This document shows positions 1 through 12,046 of a stretch of DNA of 64,000 nt, piece by piece. Positions within the stretch are counted from its first letter, which is position 1. Each line of letters starts with the position of its first letter. The stretch is from Phaseolus vulgaris (taxonomy: Eukaryota > Streptophyta > Magnoliopsida > Fabales > Fabaceae): assembly GCF_000499845.2 (NCBI RefSeq), contig NC_023753.2, positions 26,256,202 through 26,320,201 of the forward strand, in the 5' to 3' direction. The notes under the pieces were generated by a model. It had not been told where the DNA came from. It made no database searches and was given only the letters and a program-made list of their open reading frames with translations. Made by a program: the position numbers and the translations under genes.

Positions 1-1090
1 AATAATTGTTCTTACCTGGCTCAGAGTTGAAGCGACTTTGTTTGGTATTGTTGAACCGAGATTCTAGCGCTTTGTGACGAAGAGAACTCCACTTGTTGAT
101 CACACTCCAACGATAAAAAATATGTGTGGTGTAAGGTTCTCCGAGAAACTTACAATTACTCGGGGTCTTAAACCCTTTTATAGACATTCCTTCAACAATT
201 TCATCAAAGAGAATATAATTTCATCAACAATAATATAATTTTATCAACAAAAATATTTCGTTAAGGTATACCTTTATTTTTTTGGGTACAATGCAACATT
301 ATTCCTAACAACTTTTATTTTAATATATAGGCTTAACTAATTCAGTTACTCACCATGTTGTTTCACTTTTAATTACCCTTTTAATATGGACTGTCAAGTA
401 TCTGAGTCGACCTCATGACACATCATTGGGTCCATTATTCATCTCAGGCCGAGCTAGGTATCCTCCAAATAGGCCTTCCTAACCGACTTATTACACTCAA
501 GTGCTTGGGTCGAAGACCCGAGCTCGTCCGTCCAGTACATAGTCCCCTAGGCTCAAGCGGAGCTTGACAAGGCGCATAGGCTCTCTTGCACCGGCGACTG
601 ACATGACATTTCTCACAGGGGTAGCTTGGGCACGGTTATCGAAACATCTCGTGACAAGACATTTCACCTTACTAAATATGGAGCGTACACATGGCAGTTG
701 CATCGACGGTGGTAAAATCCTATTGTTTCACCTTCCCTCTTTCGAATATATCCCTTTATTTCTCTCCACACTCATCATTGTGCTCGAGCTTTCTTCCTTT
801 CAAAAAACTTCGGTTTCCTTCTTTTCGTCACCACACATCGTTGTTTCTCACCGGAAAACCAAGTATGCTTTATCCGCTTAATTTCACTGGGTGATTATCA
901 TTTATTTTATTGACTCTATCTTGAGGAATACATCTTAGTTTTACATCGATTTGATTCATTCTGCGTGTGCCTTGCCTTGAACTGTGTTCGTATTCTATCT
1001 CTGTTTACGCTTTAGTTGTCTTCAAAGATGGATTATAGTTTTGCTTATCCCTGGGCAAAAAAGGAACTTGTTAAAGAGACCTCTGTTTAT
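1..1090. other. Unresolved intergenic, repeat-like DNA
   Basis: I find no supportable gene here. The stretch at about 480-720 is richer in G and C than its surroundings and ends in a pyrimidine-rich part (about 720-850) like a plant leader. It looks like part of a decayed LTR element, but I see no terminal repeats, primer site or coding motif. The short open frames inside are not convincing. Confidence 0.35.
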
Positions 1091-2115
1091 ACCACCCGTT
1101 TGAAAATTAGAGAGCTTAGGGAATCGAATGGTTGTCTAAGAAAAAAAGCATGAAAGTTTAGTAAAAGTAGTAGAGTGTAGAGAATTGAGCAAAGGTTGTA
1201 TATGAGGAGTTGAATTGAACAAACAAAGATGTGCCATTTTTGGTAGAGTGAAAACCAAAGGATTGAAGGGTTGTACTTAGCTTTTGAAACCAAGATCTCA
1301 GAGCTTGTTTTAAACCATATAAAACTTTATTAAGTTTGTAAACTAGATGTGGAGAGTTGGACACGAAACCTGGTGGCTGAGACATATAAACATCCTCCTT
1401 GAGATCTCCATTCAGGAAAGTGTTGTTTATGTCAATTTGATGGATGGGCCAACTAACAGAGACCGCATGGGATAAAACTAGACGAATGGTGGAAGGTTTG
1501 ACAACCGAACTGTATGTATCATTGTAGTCACACCCTTATGTTTGGTTGAATCCCTAGGCAACAAGTCGTGCTTTGTGTCGTTGAAAGGAACCATCCGCTT
1601 TTCAACCATTCGCATTGTACTTGTTTTTAAATAACCACTTGCATCCAACAACTTTGGCTCCAATGAGAAGAGATGTTAAAAGCCATATGTGATTTTTGAG
1701 AAGAATAGTATATTTATCATTCATTACTTGAAACCAGGGAGGAGAAGATACAACTTTGGTGATAGAAGTAGGAACATGTGATTGTAAATCAGATTAAGAA
1801 AAGTTTTGGGTTTGAAGAAACTACCTCGGATCTTGTTGTCATTGGATGGTTATTAATAGTGTCATTGTCAGTGGATGAGTTTAGCATCGAAAAGGAATAG
1901 GTAGTATTAGGAATAGACACATAAGTATCAATATTAATAGGAGTAAGAGGAGCATGAGTAGCAACAGGGGAGTCAATAACAGTTATATATTGATTCAAAC
2001 AGTTGGAGACAATGTTATCAGTTACAGAAGAATTAAACTTATATTCAAGTAGAGTGTATGGAAATAGTTCTTCATGAAAACCAATATGCCTGGATGTATA
2101 AACCTTACCAGTGGG

Positions 2116-2982
2116 TCAAAGACAAATGTAACCTTTGTTGTGTAAGCTATAGCCAAGAAAAAGACAACATGCAGATTTGAAATCAAGTTTGTGTTTATTG
2201 TAAGGGCGAAGTAAAGGATAACAACCACAACCAAATGTTTTTAAAGTTATATAGATCGATGCTTTTTGAAACAGTAATTCATACGAAGATTTATTTTGAA
2301 GAGCAGTGGATGACAAGATGTTAATGATATGCATGGTAGTGGTGAAAGCTTCACCCCAAAATTTGATGGGTAAAGACGCAGAAGCAAGAAGAATAAATCC
2401 CATATCAGAAATGTGCCTATGCTTATGTTCGATAGAGCCATTTTTCTCATGTGTGTGAGGACAAGTAAAACGAGGAAGAATACCATGTGTTTGAGTAAAA
2501 TGTTTAAAACATATGAATTCTTTTGCATAGTTAGTTTGAATAGCACGAAGTTTAAAACTTGTTTGATTTTCAGCAAACGTTTTTAAGCAAAGAAGCGAGT
2601 TTAATGCTTGTGATTTATTATGTAGAAGAAATAACCACGTGTATTTAGTGTGAGCATATAAAAACGAAATATAATAACAAACGCCATTGGAAGCACATAA
2701 TGTAGTGGGACCCCAAATATCAATGAAAACCAATTGCAAAGGTTCAATGTATTGGGTAACAGAGTTGTGAAAAGGAAGATGATGAAGCTTTCCACGTATA
2801 CAATGATCACAAAAACGTTTTTGAGATGTATAAGAAATGTTGCAAGCATTCAAAATACGTTGAACAATAGAGCAATTACAATGACTAAGTCTATTGTTCC
2901 ATAGTTGTAAAGTAGGAATCTTGGGTTTGTATGAAGCATAGTTAACAGTGTAAGCAGGTGAATTAGTAGATGGAGGAAACAC
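2116..2982 (-). pseudogene. Copia pol fragment: GAG-pre-integrase and integrase core
   Basis: This 288-residue open stretch is the best-preserved part of the element. It holds the zinc-binding HHCC-like start (LWNNRLSHCN, then CDHCIRGKLHHLPF), the integrase core (LVFIDIWGP) and the following NGSIEHKHRHI and FWGEAF segments, typical of Ty1/copia integrases. It ends in the CCLFLGY box. The position where the second catalytic Asp is expected reads TNYAKEF rather than SDNGGEF, so the enzyme is probably dead. It lies in frame order with gag upstream and RT downstream on the minus strand. Confidence 0.85.
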
Positions 2983-3768
2983 ATAAAGGTCATCTTTAAT
3001 TACTCCTTAAAGTAAAATTCGATGGGTTGCCTGGTGTTTAGCGTAGCAGAAGTTAGGAAAAAAATTTAAAATAAACATTATTATCTTTGGAAAATTGAGC
3101 AACACTATAAGATTTTTGGTGATAGTAGGAACATGCAACAAATTATGAAGTATGAAAACTGTGTGTGTGGAGTAGTATAGAAAGCAGAGCCAGTGTGTAA
3201 AATATGCATACCTTGACCATTATCTAATTTGAGATCTTCATTACCATGATATGGTTGTTTGTATGTGAAAATTATGGAGTATTTGGTGACATGATGTGTT
3301 GCACTAGTATCGGGATACCAGACAAGGTCTTCTATTGTGGAAGGAGCACTAAAAATGGAAGGTGTAGAAACATATTGTGATATATTAGCGTTGAAGGAGG
3401 TGGTAGGAGGAGGATAGTAACGATGTCAACACGTTTCTGCTGTACGACCGAGTTTGTGACATACTAGCAAAACTGTTTGACAAACTGCCAAGGAGGAGCT
3501 TGATTGAACGAAGTGCGAATGGAAGGACGAGAGGTAGAATGATTTTGTGAACGACCTCCATGAGGAGTGTAAGTGCACAATTTATTTTTGTGTTGAGTTT
3601 TGAAATGCCATGGAGTAGATATAGTGTTTACCTGAAGAATAGAGTCTTTAGCCATCTTGTGCTTGTCAAACCTTTCTTCTTACGCTAGCAGAAGAGCTTC
3701 AAGATCATCTACAATATATGGGTCACTGCATGAAAGGTGGATGTGATGAAACCATCAAAATCTGCAAA

Positions 3769-4110
3769 TTAACCATCTAAAATTGCATCAACATGATCAA
3801 CAAATGATATTACAGAACCAACAGGAGCTAGGGAACCAACTATTTTCTTGATGTCATTCACGTAAGTAGAGATGGATCTGTCATTCTTTGGAGTCTTGAG
3901 AAGAAGGCTAAACTTCTTTACCATTGCGCGAGTGTAGGAAGCATAGTTGGTGAGGAGACGACACCAGATTTTAGTGGAGGAGTCAAGACCAACCATCTTG
4001 GTTAAGAGAGAAGAAGACATGGAAGCAAGGAGCCATGCCAGAAGAAGTTCATCTTGATGTATGGAAATGGTGAACATTGGAAGAGGTAGCCATGCACAGT
4101 GCACTGACAA
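3769..4110 (-). pseudogene. Copia gag fragment (UBN2-type)
   Basis: This 113-residue frame reads as the N-terminal part of a copia-type gag polypeptide. It has the series DELLLAWLLASMSSSLL, the IWCRLL segment and the ISTYVNDIKKIVGSLA segment, which match the general pattern of the retrotransposon gag UBN2 family. A zinc knuckle is not visible downstream. The frame ends before protease, so gag and pol are no longer joined. Confidence 0.7.
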
Positions 4111-4448
4111 AAATTTCAGAGGTAGAAGAAGACAAGGAAGAAAACGAAGGAGAGGTCATGAGATGAAAGAAAGGGAGAGAGAAAAAAAGTTTGTTTGATT
4201 GAGGATACCATGTTAAAATATTGATAAAGGATGAAAGAGGAATATTAGTGATGATTCTTGAGAAGCTACAAACAACCCTATAGAGCATGAGAGGTAGAGA
4301 GAAACAACTAACAAACTATCATTGTAATATAAGAGAGTAACTCCTAATTATCTAATAAAAGAAAAAGAAAAAGAAAAAGAATGAAAAGAAGGGGTATGTA
4401 AGGAGAAAGGAAGAAAAGAAAAGAACAGAAGTGAAGAAGTATTATAGT

Positions 4449-7400
4449 ATGGCGTTGGTTTTGGGTAACGTTGTTCTTCTTTCTCTCTCAAACTTCAAAC
4501 CTTCCAAAAACCTTTCTTTTTCTTCTTCTTCTTCCTTCTCTGTCACCAAACATCTCTTCCCTCACTCTCGTCCCATTACCTCCATCAATGCCTCTCCAAC
4601 GCCTAACCGCCACCTCCCCTCCGTTCGAGCCACCTCCTCTTCCTCTTCCTCCTTCGGCTCTCGTCTCGAAGACACCATCAACAAAACCGTTGCAGAAAAC
4701 CCCGTCGTCGTTTATTCCAAAACCTGGTGCTCCTATTCTTCTGAGGTCAAATCCCTCTTCAAAAAGCTCGGCGTCAATCCCTTGGTCTTCGAATTAGACG
4801 AAATGGGTATTTTTTTTTTCGATTCATCTCTCCTTATTTGTTCATTAATGTTTACATATTTCTCTTAACCCTAACTATGCTTCCTCGTATCCTTCCTCGT
4901 ACAAGCTTAGTTTTTTTCTATAAATGTGATCTGCCTTTCTCCTGGTTATCTTTTTAATCGAGTGTATTGCCAATAAATATGATTTTTTTTTTTAACATAA
5001 TGGGGAAATTCTCTCTGTGCAATTTATCTTATCAGTTGTGCATTTGTGCACTTGTTTTTGTGTATGTGTATTTCTGTTTAGGTCCTCAAGGGCCACAGCT
5101 GCAGAAGGGGTTGGAAAGGATCACAGGGCAACACACCGTGCCAAATGTATTTATTGGTAAGCAGTACCCATCTTGGATGCATTATTCTTACTTAATCATA
5201 CTTGTATAAACAGTTGGTGACTCATTGTTAGTAGAATATTTATGCCATTAGCATCTATGGATTTTGATTTGTTGTTACGGTTGGTTGATTGGATGCCAAG
5301 AAAAACAGCCTGACTTGTGGATATTTATTTTAATGCTGATAAGCCACTTATTTGACATGCCCTCCCATCTGGATCATTTCCCCTTGGTACATAACCTTGT
5401 GCATGAAGAGTAGGGTGTAGAAAATAAATGTAGCAGAATTGGAAGCAACTCTCATACTCAAACACATGGCTATGCACAAGAAAGATGGAGCGAAAGAGGG
5501 GATTTCTAAGATTTTACTCAATTTGATACAAGTACCTTATTCCTCTAGGGATTTTTATGGGCCGATTTCTTGTAATAAAATAATCCTAAAAACTCTAAGA
5601 GAGCTTAATAGTGAAGTCAGACATTAAATGCTTGGTCAATGATAGCATGCTGTCCAATTGTAGATTTCAGTGCCAAGTCTTCTTTCATATCCAACTTAGA
5701 GTTTGCTGTATCAGTTTGTGCCATGTTAAGCTTTCAACTTAGGCACCTCTATTACTGCTGTGTCATACGATTTTAATTGCAACTAGAAATTGATGATTTT
5801 ATAGATCCATATATTATTGACTGCTGGATAGCTGGTGTCTTGAGGCTGTAAAATCATCTTGAGTGTGGTACCAATGTGGTGGCATGCCTCTGAGTTTTCA
5901 GATTTCTTATCAACGATTCAGATAATTTTTATAAAATGAAAAGTGTTAAAACTTCAATTTCGGGCGTGATAATATTTTGTTCCTTTCATGAAATGTTATC
6001 TCTAACTTTATCCAAGGTAAGATACTAAAAATATTTTACTATGATTTTTCTGCTACTATATTCCCCTCATGCTCGTTAGGTTATGAAGACTTCATTGATA
6101 TGACAAAATCTTCTGTATACTTGTATGTTCAACATCAGCTGCTATGTAGTATTAATTATAACTTGAAAATTGTATGATGTTAAATAGGGCTCATGATAAG
6201 GCCTTATAGGCTGGCTGAGGACATGATGAGCATGCTTAAAATCTAATGGTTTATGAGAGTAAGGGTCTATATATGCCTTGAGAGAGAGAGAGAAACAATG
6301 GAACAGGTTCAATGTTTATTAAATAAAAGAATCATTTGAGAGAAGAGGATTTGTTACTGTTGTGCTTGGATAAGGTATCTTGAAGGTGAGTAAAAACCAA
6401 TTATGCCCTGGGGTTCCCATTCTCAGAATCTCCCTTAAAACAACAGTGGACTTCCTAATGGGTTTGTAATAAAGGAGAAACTGAGGAGATCCGAGTACCA
6501 CCAGAGTGTTTATCCTACAATAATGTACACAGATGACAGAACAACAAAAGAGGGGATGAAGGTAAGTGAAAACCAATAAATAATCAACCAAGCTGCCCAA
6601 TCAATGTGAGATACAAACTACCTGAAAACAAACTTCAACTTCCAAATGGGTAATGGAGGAGAAAAATGAGCAGATCCAAGTACCTGCAGAAGGGATTGTG
6701 TTTATGATACCTCAGTAACAGGATTCATTCTCTTCATAAAAGGAGGAGTTAGAATAGAACCGATAAATATTTGTTTTTTAATTCATCCCTGTGTTGAATA
6801 CCATATACAATATTTGTTGTTAATCTAGTCCAGTTTCAAGAGGAATCAATGGAAATGTAAAATCCCTTATATTACACCAGATCTAGCCAGGTTATTGGTG
6901 GAATAAATAGATCCATAATTTCTTGAAATCTCACTTTTGATTCAAAAAATCACCTTTTTATGAAATAAACCAAAAATAATTTTGTTCATGAAAGAAATCT
7001 TATTATAATTGTTCAGCCACATCATTTAACCACAACTTAAACCCCAGCTTGAAAACTAGGCAACATTTAACATACCCTAAATGCAAGCAGGTACTGATGT
7101 ACTATTTCATTTTATTTCATGCGTGAACTTTTGCATCCTTAATCTACTATAAAAACACTGAATTCTTACCTTGCTTTTAAGTTCACCTTTTGAACGGAAT
7201 AGTTTATAACCAATCCTAAAATTGTTCTTCATTGCAGGCGGCAAACACATTGGCGGCTGTTCAGGTATATTGTCCTTGTTTTGTTGTCTTTGATATTATT
7301 GCTTGTCTTGAGTACCTCCATGGTTCAAATTGTCTTTATGGTATCGATTTTCAAAGTGGAAGACATCCTTATTTTTAAATTCTTATTAATTACCATTCTG

Positions 7401-7616
7401 TTTTTATTGCAAAATATCTATAACTGCTAACTGCTTATATGAACTCAGTATTCTATAAGTTTCAAGAAGTTTAACAATATACAGTTTAATAAAAATATAA
7501 AAGTGTAATTTCTTTGTTTTCTCCTTTTAATTCATGCAGATACCATGAAGCTGTACCGGAAAGGAGAACTTGAACCTTTGCTATCTGAGGCTAAAACTAA
7601 AAATCCAGAGAACTAA
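4449..7616 (+). CDS. GRXS12: Chloroplast monothiol-type glutaredoxin, GRXS12-like (4 exons)
   Basis: Exons are 4449-4806, 5082-5156, 7238-7264 and 7540-7616. All introns have GT..AG ends and the phases join cleanly to give 178 residues. Residues 1 to about 62 are rich in Ser, Pro and Arg with few acids, as in a chloroplast transit peptide. The thioredoxin-fold domain follows, with active site WCSYS (Cys94), the cis-Pro loop TVP (138-140) and the glutathione-binding GGCSD (150-154). The WCSYS site points to the plastid GRXS12 type rather than GrxC5 (WCSYC). By family knowledge it reduces glutathionylated stromal proteins. I chose the ATG at 4449; an in-frame GTG at 4431 is upstream. Intron 2 is long (2.1 kb). 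Retroelements sit close on both sides. Confidence 0.93.
5157..7237 (+). other. Long second intron of the glutaredoxin gene
   Basis: This 2.1 kb intron begins GTAAGC and ends TTGCAG. It carries two imperfect copies of a segment of roughly 130 bp (about 6385-6520 and 6560-6715). Both contain a GTGAAAACCAAT-like start, a CTTCC(T/A)AATGGGT core and a GATCC(G/A)AGTACC end. No open frame in it has coding character. Confidence 0.6.
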
Positions 7617-7675
7617 GCATCCTAGAGGGGGAACTTGATTTACTACCAATTTTTTATTTTGTTGGTCAATGCAGT

Positions 7676-8077
7676 TGTTACGAACCAAGAAGAACGCAAC
7701 GCACTATAAATCAAGAACACACAATCTACTGAATAATTTCTGTATTATTGCTTCTGCACTTACATTTAGAACATCCATGAAGGAAATGATTATTCCTTTT
7801 ACACTGGACTTTTCTTGTCTACCAAACTGAATTCAAAAAACATCATACTTTTACTAAACTGGTTGGTCTTTATTTAAAGACCACTAACCACTACTTTACA
7901 AATTATTAACCGCTACCTTACAAACCACTAATCGCTATTAACCACTACTAATTGCTACTTTACAAATTATTAATCCCTACCTTACAAATCAAATAACTAA
8001 CTCATGACTATTTTAATTCTAACTAACTCATGACTATTTTAATTCTAACTAACTCTTCCTCTATGTGTATTCTAACA
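7676..8077 (-). repeat. 3' LTR of the gypsy-like element
   Basis: This is the left copy of the terminal repeat. It contains several short internal repeats of the form TACAAATTATTAACCGCTACC around 7890-7990 and a duplicated ATGACTATTTTAATTCTAACTAACTC piece at about 8006-8055. Confidence 0.85.
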
Positions 8078-8595
8078 ATACACTCTTCTAAAAAACAACC
8101 TTGTCCTCAAGGTTGGAACAGGGGATTCTTGATTCTGTGGCTCATTTTCATCCCCAAGATCTACGTGTCCTAAGAGTATTGTGATATTGTATATCATAGG
8201 GGGAACCTATTGTGATACTGCATGCAAATTCAAGTCAGGAGAGTTAGGTGGTGGTGGGATGAAAGGATTTTGTATAAAAGTCTTTGAACTTAGTAAGTTG
8301 AAATTCCAAGATTCTTATGTCTTTGATGTTTTTACTTTCATTATCAAATCTTGATCCAACAATGATTTCTTATGCGTATTATGTAAATCTGAATTTGGGA
8401 TCTGAATTTGGGAAAAAAATTATGCTTGGTGGCATCTTCACCTTCAACTTTCTTACTAGTTAGCTCTATAATTGGACTATCAAGAAAAAGATCATTACAC
8501 CACATAATCTTCATTCTCTTTATTGATGCATCCCCTTCTGCCCTCATCATTTCTGTTTCTCTCGCAAATCTCACTTCATTTTTGTTTTTTCTTCC

Positions 8596-8862
8596 TCAAT
8601 CCGACATCCTGTCACTCTTCTTGTTGTTCTGCAACAATTTTTTAATTTCTTTCAAGTTTAGAAGGCTTTCTTTCAACGTTATGTCTGCTCTAACATATTT
8701 CTCTCCTTCCTCCGACATCTTGCCCCCTTTCTTGATGTCCTGCAATATTTCTTTTATGTCCAACATGCTTTCCTTCAACCCAATAATGTCTGCTTTCATT
8801 TCCACAATCCACCTTCCTTGTTCATTGGTCAACTTCTCCAATGCAGTCGTCCTTTGTTCCAT
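8596..8862 (-). pseudogene. Truncated gag N-terminus, coiled coil, of the gypsy-like element
   Basis: The frame starts MEQRTTALEKL about 50 bp inside the 5' LTR and runs 88 residues. It is dense in Lys, Glu, Leu and Ile with heptad-like spacing (LKESMLDIKEILQDIKK, then LKESLLNLKEIKKLL). This is the coiled-coil head often seen at the start of plant gypsy gag proteins. A second short frame (8344-8574) continues in another phase, so gag is shifted and then cut off. Confidence 0.6.
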
Positions 8863-8912
8863 CCTCTCTTCCTCCCTCTCTGTTTTTTTGGATCCGGCTG
8901 GTCGGACCAATT

Positions 8913-9301
8913 TGTTACGAACCAAGAAGAACGCACTCAAAGATAAACCAAGAACACACAATCTACTGAATAATTTATGTATTATTGCTTCTGCACTTTA
9001 CCCTTAAAACATCCACAAAGGAAAAGGTTATTCCTTTTACACAGGACTTTTACAGTCTACCAAACTAAATTCAAAAAACGTCACACCTTCACTAAATCGA
9101 TTGGTCTTTATTTAAATACCACTAACTGCACTAACCAACCGCTACTTTACAAATCATTAACCGCTACCTTACAAACCACTATCGCTACTAATCACTACTA
9201 ACCGTTATTTTACAAATCATTAACGGCTACCTTACAAATCAAATAATTAACTCATGACTATTCTAATTCTAACTAACTTTTCCTCTATGTGTATCCTAAC
9301 C
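8913..9301 (-). repeat. 5' LTR of the gypsy-like element
   Basis: This is the right copy of the terminal repeat. It is about 13 bp shorter than its partner because of small indels, and it differs by many substitutions, so the insertion is not recent. Confidence 0.85.
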
Positions 9302-9840
9302 GCAGTTATCTCAATGTTATTGTTAGTCATGAATGTTGGTTGAATGAAATCAGAGTGCACTGATAACTTAAACATTGAACTTTTTCAGGTAGATCCTTGT
9401 AATTTCAAATCAACTGTTTAATAGTTTTCCGAACTAGAAGTTGTTGCAACTTGGGATTGTAACTTGAATAATTTTAATGGATCTATTTATATTTTTCTTG
9501 GCAGTTAGGTAATGATTCTACTTGATCATTTTGTTTTAGACAAGCCAAGATGCAATTAAATTCGTAATACTATAATTAAGGAACAATCTAAATCATTCTT
9601 CGAAGGACATATACCGAGTTTCTAATCAACCAAGAAGGCAAATGCTCACGGACACTAACCATTAAATGCAAATTATAGCGAGCATATTTTATACATTGAA
9701 TGATGCTTGAGGGTTGAAATATGAAGTTGGTTCTCGAAATAGAAACATTATCTGTCTAATTCAATCATCCAAAGTGCAAGGAAGTTTACTAAAATAATAT
9801 ATTGTACAGATACAAATCAGTTCATGCTTGCATTCATGTT
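9302..9840. other. Downstream flank of the glutaredoxin gene
   Basis: After the GCAGT duplication the DNA is AT-rich with no coding signal. The first part probably is the rest of the glutaredoxin 3' region that the retroelement pushed away. Confidence 0.4.
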
Positions 9841-9849
9841 GCATTGGAT

Positions 9850-10300
9850 GGAATAATGTCTTTCTCTTTTGCTTGTAAGAACTAAACAACTCATGGTGAC
9901 TTGGAAGGTTTGTTCACATAGAGGGGTGCTCTCACTGAAGTTCCGAATTCAAGTAAACAAGCGAGCCAACACCTTTACACCAACAATATCTTCAAATGAC
10001 TCCAAATGACAAGACTGTCAATCCCAAGTTTATGTCTGAAAGTCCAATTTCTTCACCACCAAAATACTTTTTGTCCCCAATGGTTTCTTCTAATACTTTC
10101 AACACTTTATGTAACTTCCTTTGTTGCCTTCTGAAACTCTTACTCCAACAGTCATAAAAAATGCATAAACGAAATACTCTGCAATTGGGGTTGCAAATAT
10201 GGATATACATGAGAGAACAACAAGAGAGAATTAAAATCTAACTGTTTTACAAACAACCTTGTTACCATTTCTTCAGCAAAACTCACCTAAAACCGTGCCA
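9850..10300 (-). pseudogene. Tau-class glutathione S-transferase relic
   Basis: On the minus strand this stretch reads as a broken second half of a plant tau GST. FAEEMVT occurs near 10270, then KVLKVLEETIGDKKYFGGEE and IGLSDI (about 10005-10110). These match the helix and loop before the conserved ..FGGD/E.IG..DI box of the family. A possible C-terminal trace with LPSHHEL and SYKQKRK follows in other frames. The N-terminal thioredoxin domain with the catalytic Ser is absent. The open frame at 9992-10210 is only part of it. It is a degraded copy, not a working gene. Confidence 0.7.
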
Positions 10301-10309
10301 GAATGCCCT

Positions 10310-10721
10310 TCATTTTTAACACCCATATGATCCTGTAAACGTATGGACTAGGCCAAATGCAAAATCAAACCAATTTCAATTTCATTCTTCAGAATAAATA
10401 AAATTCATGTTCCCTTGATTGAATACGGCTCCACCAACGGAGTAGATATTTTTACATTCCCTTATCCTACAAACCAATCTCACATTTTAGTGAAAACAAA
10501 TATGTTTTTTTCTTTTCTGATTAACGTTAATTAAAATATATAAAAATAAATTTAAAAACTAAAAATTAATCTATCCAATTCCATTATACATATCTTATTT
10601 ATTATTACCAGGTGGTTTGTGTGTAAGATTAACAATTATACCATAAAAACTACTTTACAAAATCACTATATGATATTTTTAATTTAATTTTCACAATTCC
10701 TATTAATGCTTTGGGTTGTTA

Positions 10722-10755
<34 letters not shown>

Positions 10756-11160
10756 TATTTTTAGAAATTTGAATATTATTTTTGTTATATTTGTATATTT
10801 TGATGTTTTTTTTTTTATAAGATTCATGTCTTAATCGTATTATTATGATTCCTAAAATAAAGATATTCTAACATAACGAATAAAACAGATGACATTCTTT
10901 AATTTCTGCAAATCTTTTAAGAGAACTAAAAAATAAAATTATGTTTTTTAAATTTTTTAGTTATGTTTTCAGCCTATTAAAACTTTTAACATGTAATTTT
11001 CTTTCTTTTCTACCCTTCCACATCCACTATAAATGGGAGTAAATCTGCACACTACATAATTTAGGCAATTTCTTCTCATAATTTAGGCAATTTCTTCTTG
11101 CACCATATCATTCATGATAACCCGACGTAAAATTTAAAATTTAATATTGTCTTTGATTTC
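10310..11160. other. AT-rich intergenic DNA with a CA/TA microsatellite
   Basis: No gene is visible. A compound (CA)n(TA)n simple repeat lies at about 10722-10756. Confidence 0.5.
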
Positions 11161-11169
11161 ATTTTTCTT

Positions 11170-11500
11170 ATGGATGTACAAATCTGGAAGTGCTTTTTAT
11201 ACATTCCAGATTTCAAAATGTGGAAGGTCATTTTTGTATTTTATTTAAGTTTCTGAATGGTCATATCCAGAAGTGAGTTATTAGTTTCGGATTTTCATAT
11301 CTGGAATGATGTGCTGTAAATGGTGTTGAGAATTGAGGTCCAACTCATTTATGTTTGCTTACGGATCTTGACATCCGAAAGATCATTTATATTGTTCAAG
11401 TAAGTTTTTGGATGGTGAAATCCGAAAGTAACATATTAGTTATGGATTTGTATATCTAAAACTTTGTGTTATGACTTTCGGATATGAATATCTAAATGAC
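11170..11500. repeat. Array of about eight short imperfect palindromes
   Basis: Within 330 bp the motif (T/C)GGAT-n-ATC(C/T)(G/A)(G/A)AA recurs about eight times at 30-80 bp spacing. Examples are TTTCGGATTTTCATATCTGG near 11286, GGATCTTGACATCCGAAAG near 11363, TGGATGGTGAAATCCGAAAG near 11409 and TTTCGGATATGAATATCTAA near 11476. Each unit can fold on itself. The class of repeat is not known to me. Confidence 0.6.
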
Positions 11501-12046
11501 AAATTTTTAATCATTAAAAATAAAATGGATATTTTATGTGAGTGTATTGGGCTATAAGTCTCAATTGGTAGAGAGAGAATCAGCCAAAATTCACTAACTT
11601 TTACCTATCCATTTTCTTTTTCTTCATTTTTCCTGCCATTGAAGCATCATGCCAACTTTTTCTCATAAGTCAGTAATCTCAGCTAAGGAATTAGGGTCAT
11701 TAGCTTAGGATAAAGATTTAATTGTCGAGAGAAATTAAATAGGACATAAGAGATACTTTCGCAAACAAAAAAAAAAGAGATAAACTTGAATCATCTTTTT
11801 TAATCATGAATGCTAATCTGAAAAGAAATAAAGTTCTTATCATTTTTAAAATTATTGTTTATAACAACGAGGTACATGCCATCAAAACAAAGAAGAAAAT
11901 AAAAAAAGAAATAACTAAACCCTAAACTAAATGATCAAAGGAAAATAGCAACTATTATTTGTTTCAGAATATTCTAACAGTGACATAATGCATATATTTA
12001 AGTAAAGAAAAAACATAGATTTATTGAAAAGAAAGAAAGGAAGAAA

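Larger units (their letters stand above)
1100..4335 (-). mobile_element. Decayed Ty1/copia retrotransposon (LTR-gag-PR-INT-RT), 3' end missing
   Basis: Read on the minus strand, the parts come in copia order. A partial 5' LTR (about 4212-4335) ends ..TTTAACA and is followed by TGGTATCC, a near match to the usual initiator-Met tRNA primer site. Next come a UBN2-type gag piece (3769-4110), a protease trace with DTSATHH in place of DSGATHH, a GAG-pre-integrase/integrase core (2116-2982) and a reverse transcriptase start with DINNTFLNGDLKEDVYMSQPPG-like sequence and LYGLKQ (1158-1450). Frames are broken throughout. RNase H, the 3' LTR and the far TSD are not found, so the copy is truncated within RT near 1100. 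The LTR lies directly upstream of the glutaredoxin gene. Confidence 0.85.
7676..9301 (-). mobile_element. Non-autonomous Ty3/gypsy-like LTR element with TSD
   Basis: Two direct repeats begin TGTTACGAACCAAG (7676-8077 and 8913-9301). They are LTRs with TG..CA ends on the left copy and TG..CC on the right. The 5 bp target duplication GCAGT stands at 7671-7675 and 9302-9306. The element reads on the minus strand: the sequence before the 3' LTR (CTTGAGGACAAGGTTG) is the purine tract region usual in plant gypsy elements. The 835 bp interior holds only a short gag piece; protease, RT and integrase are absent. It sits 60 bp after the glutaredoxin stop codon, so probably in its 3' UTR. Confidence 0.88.
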
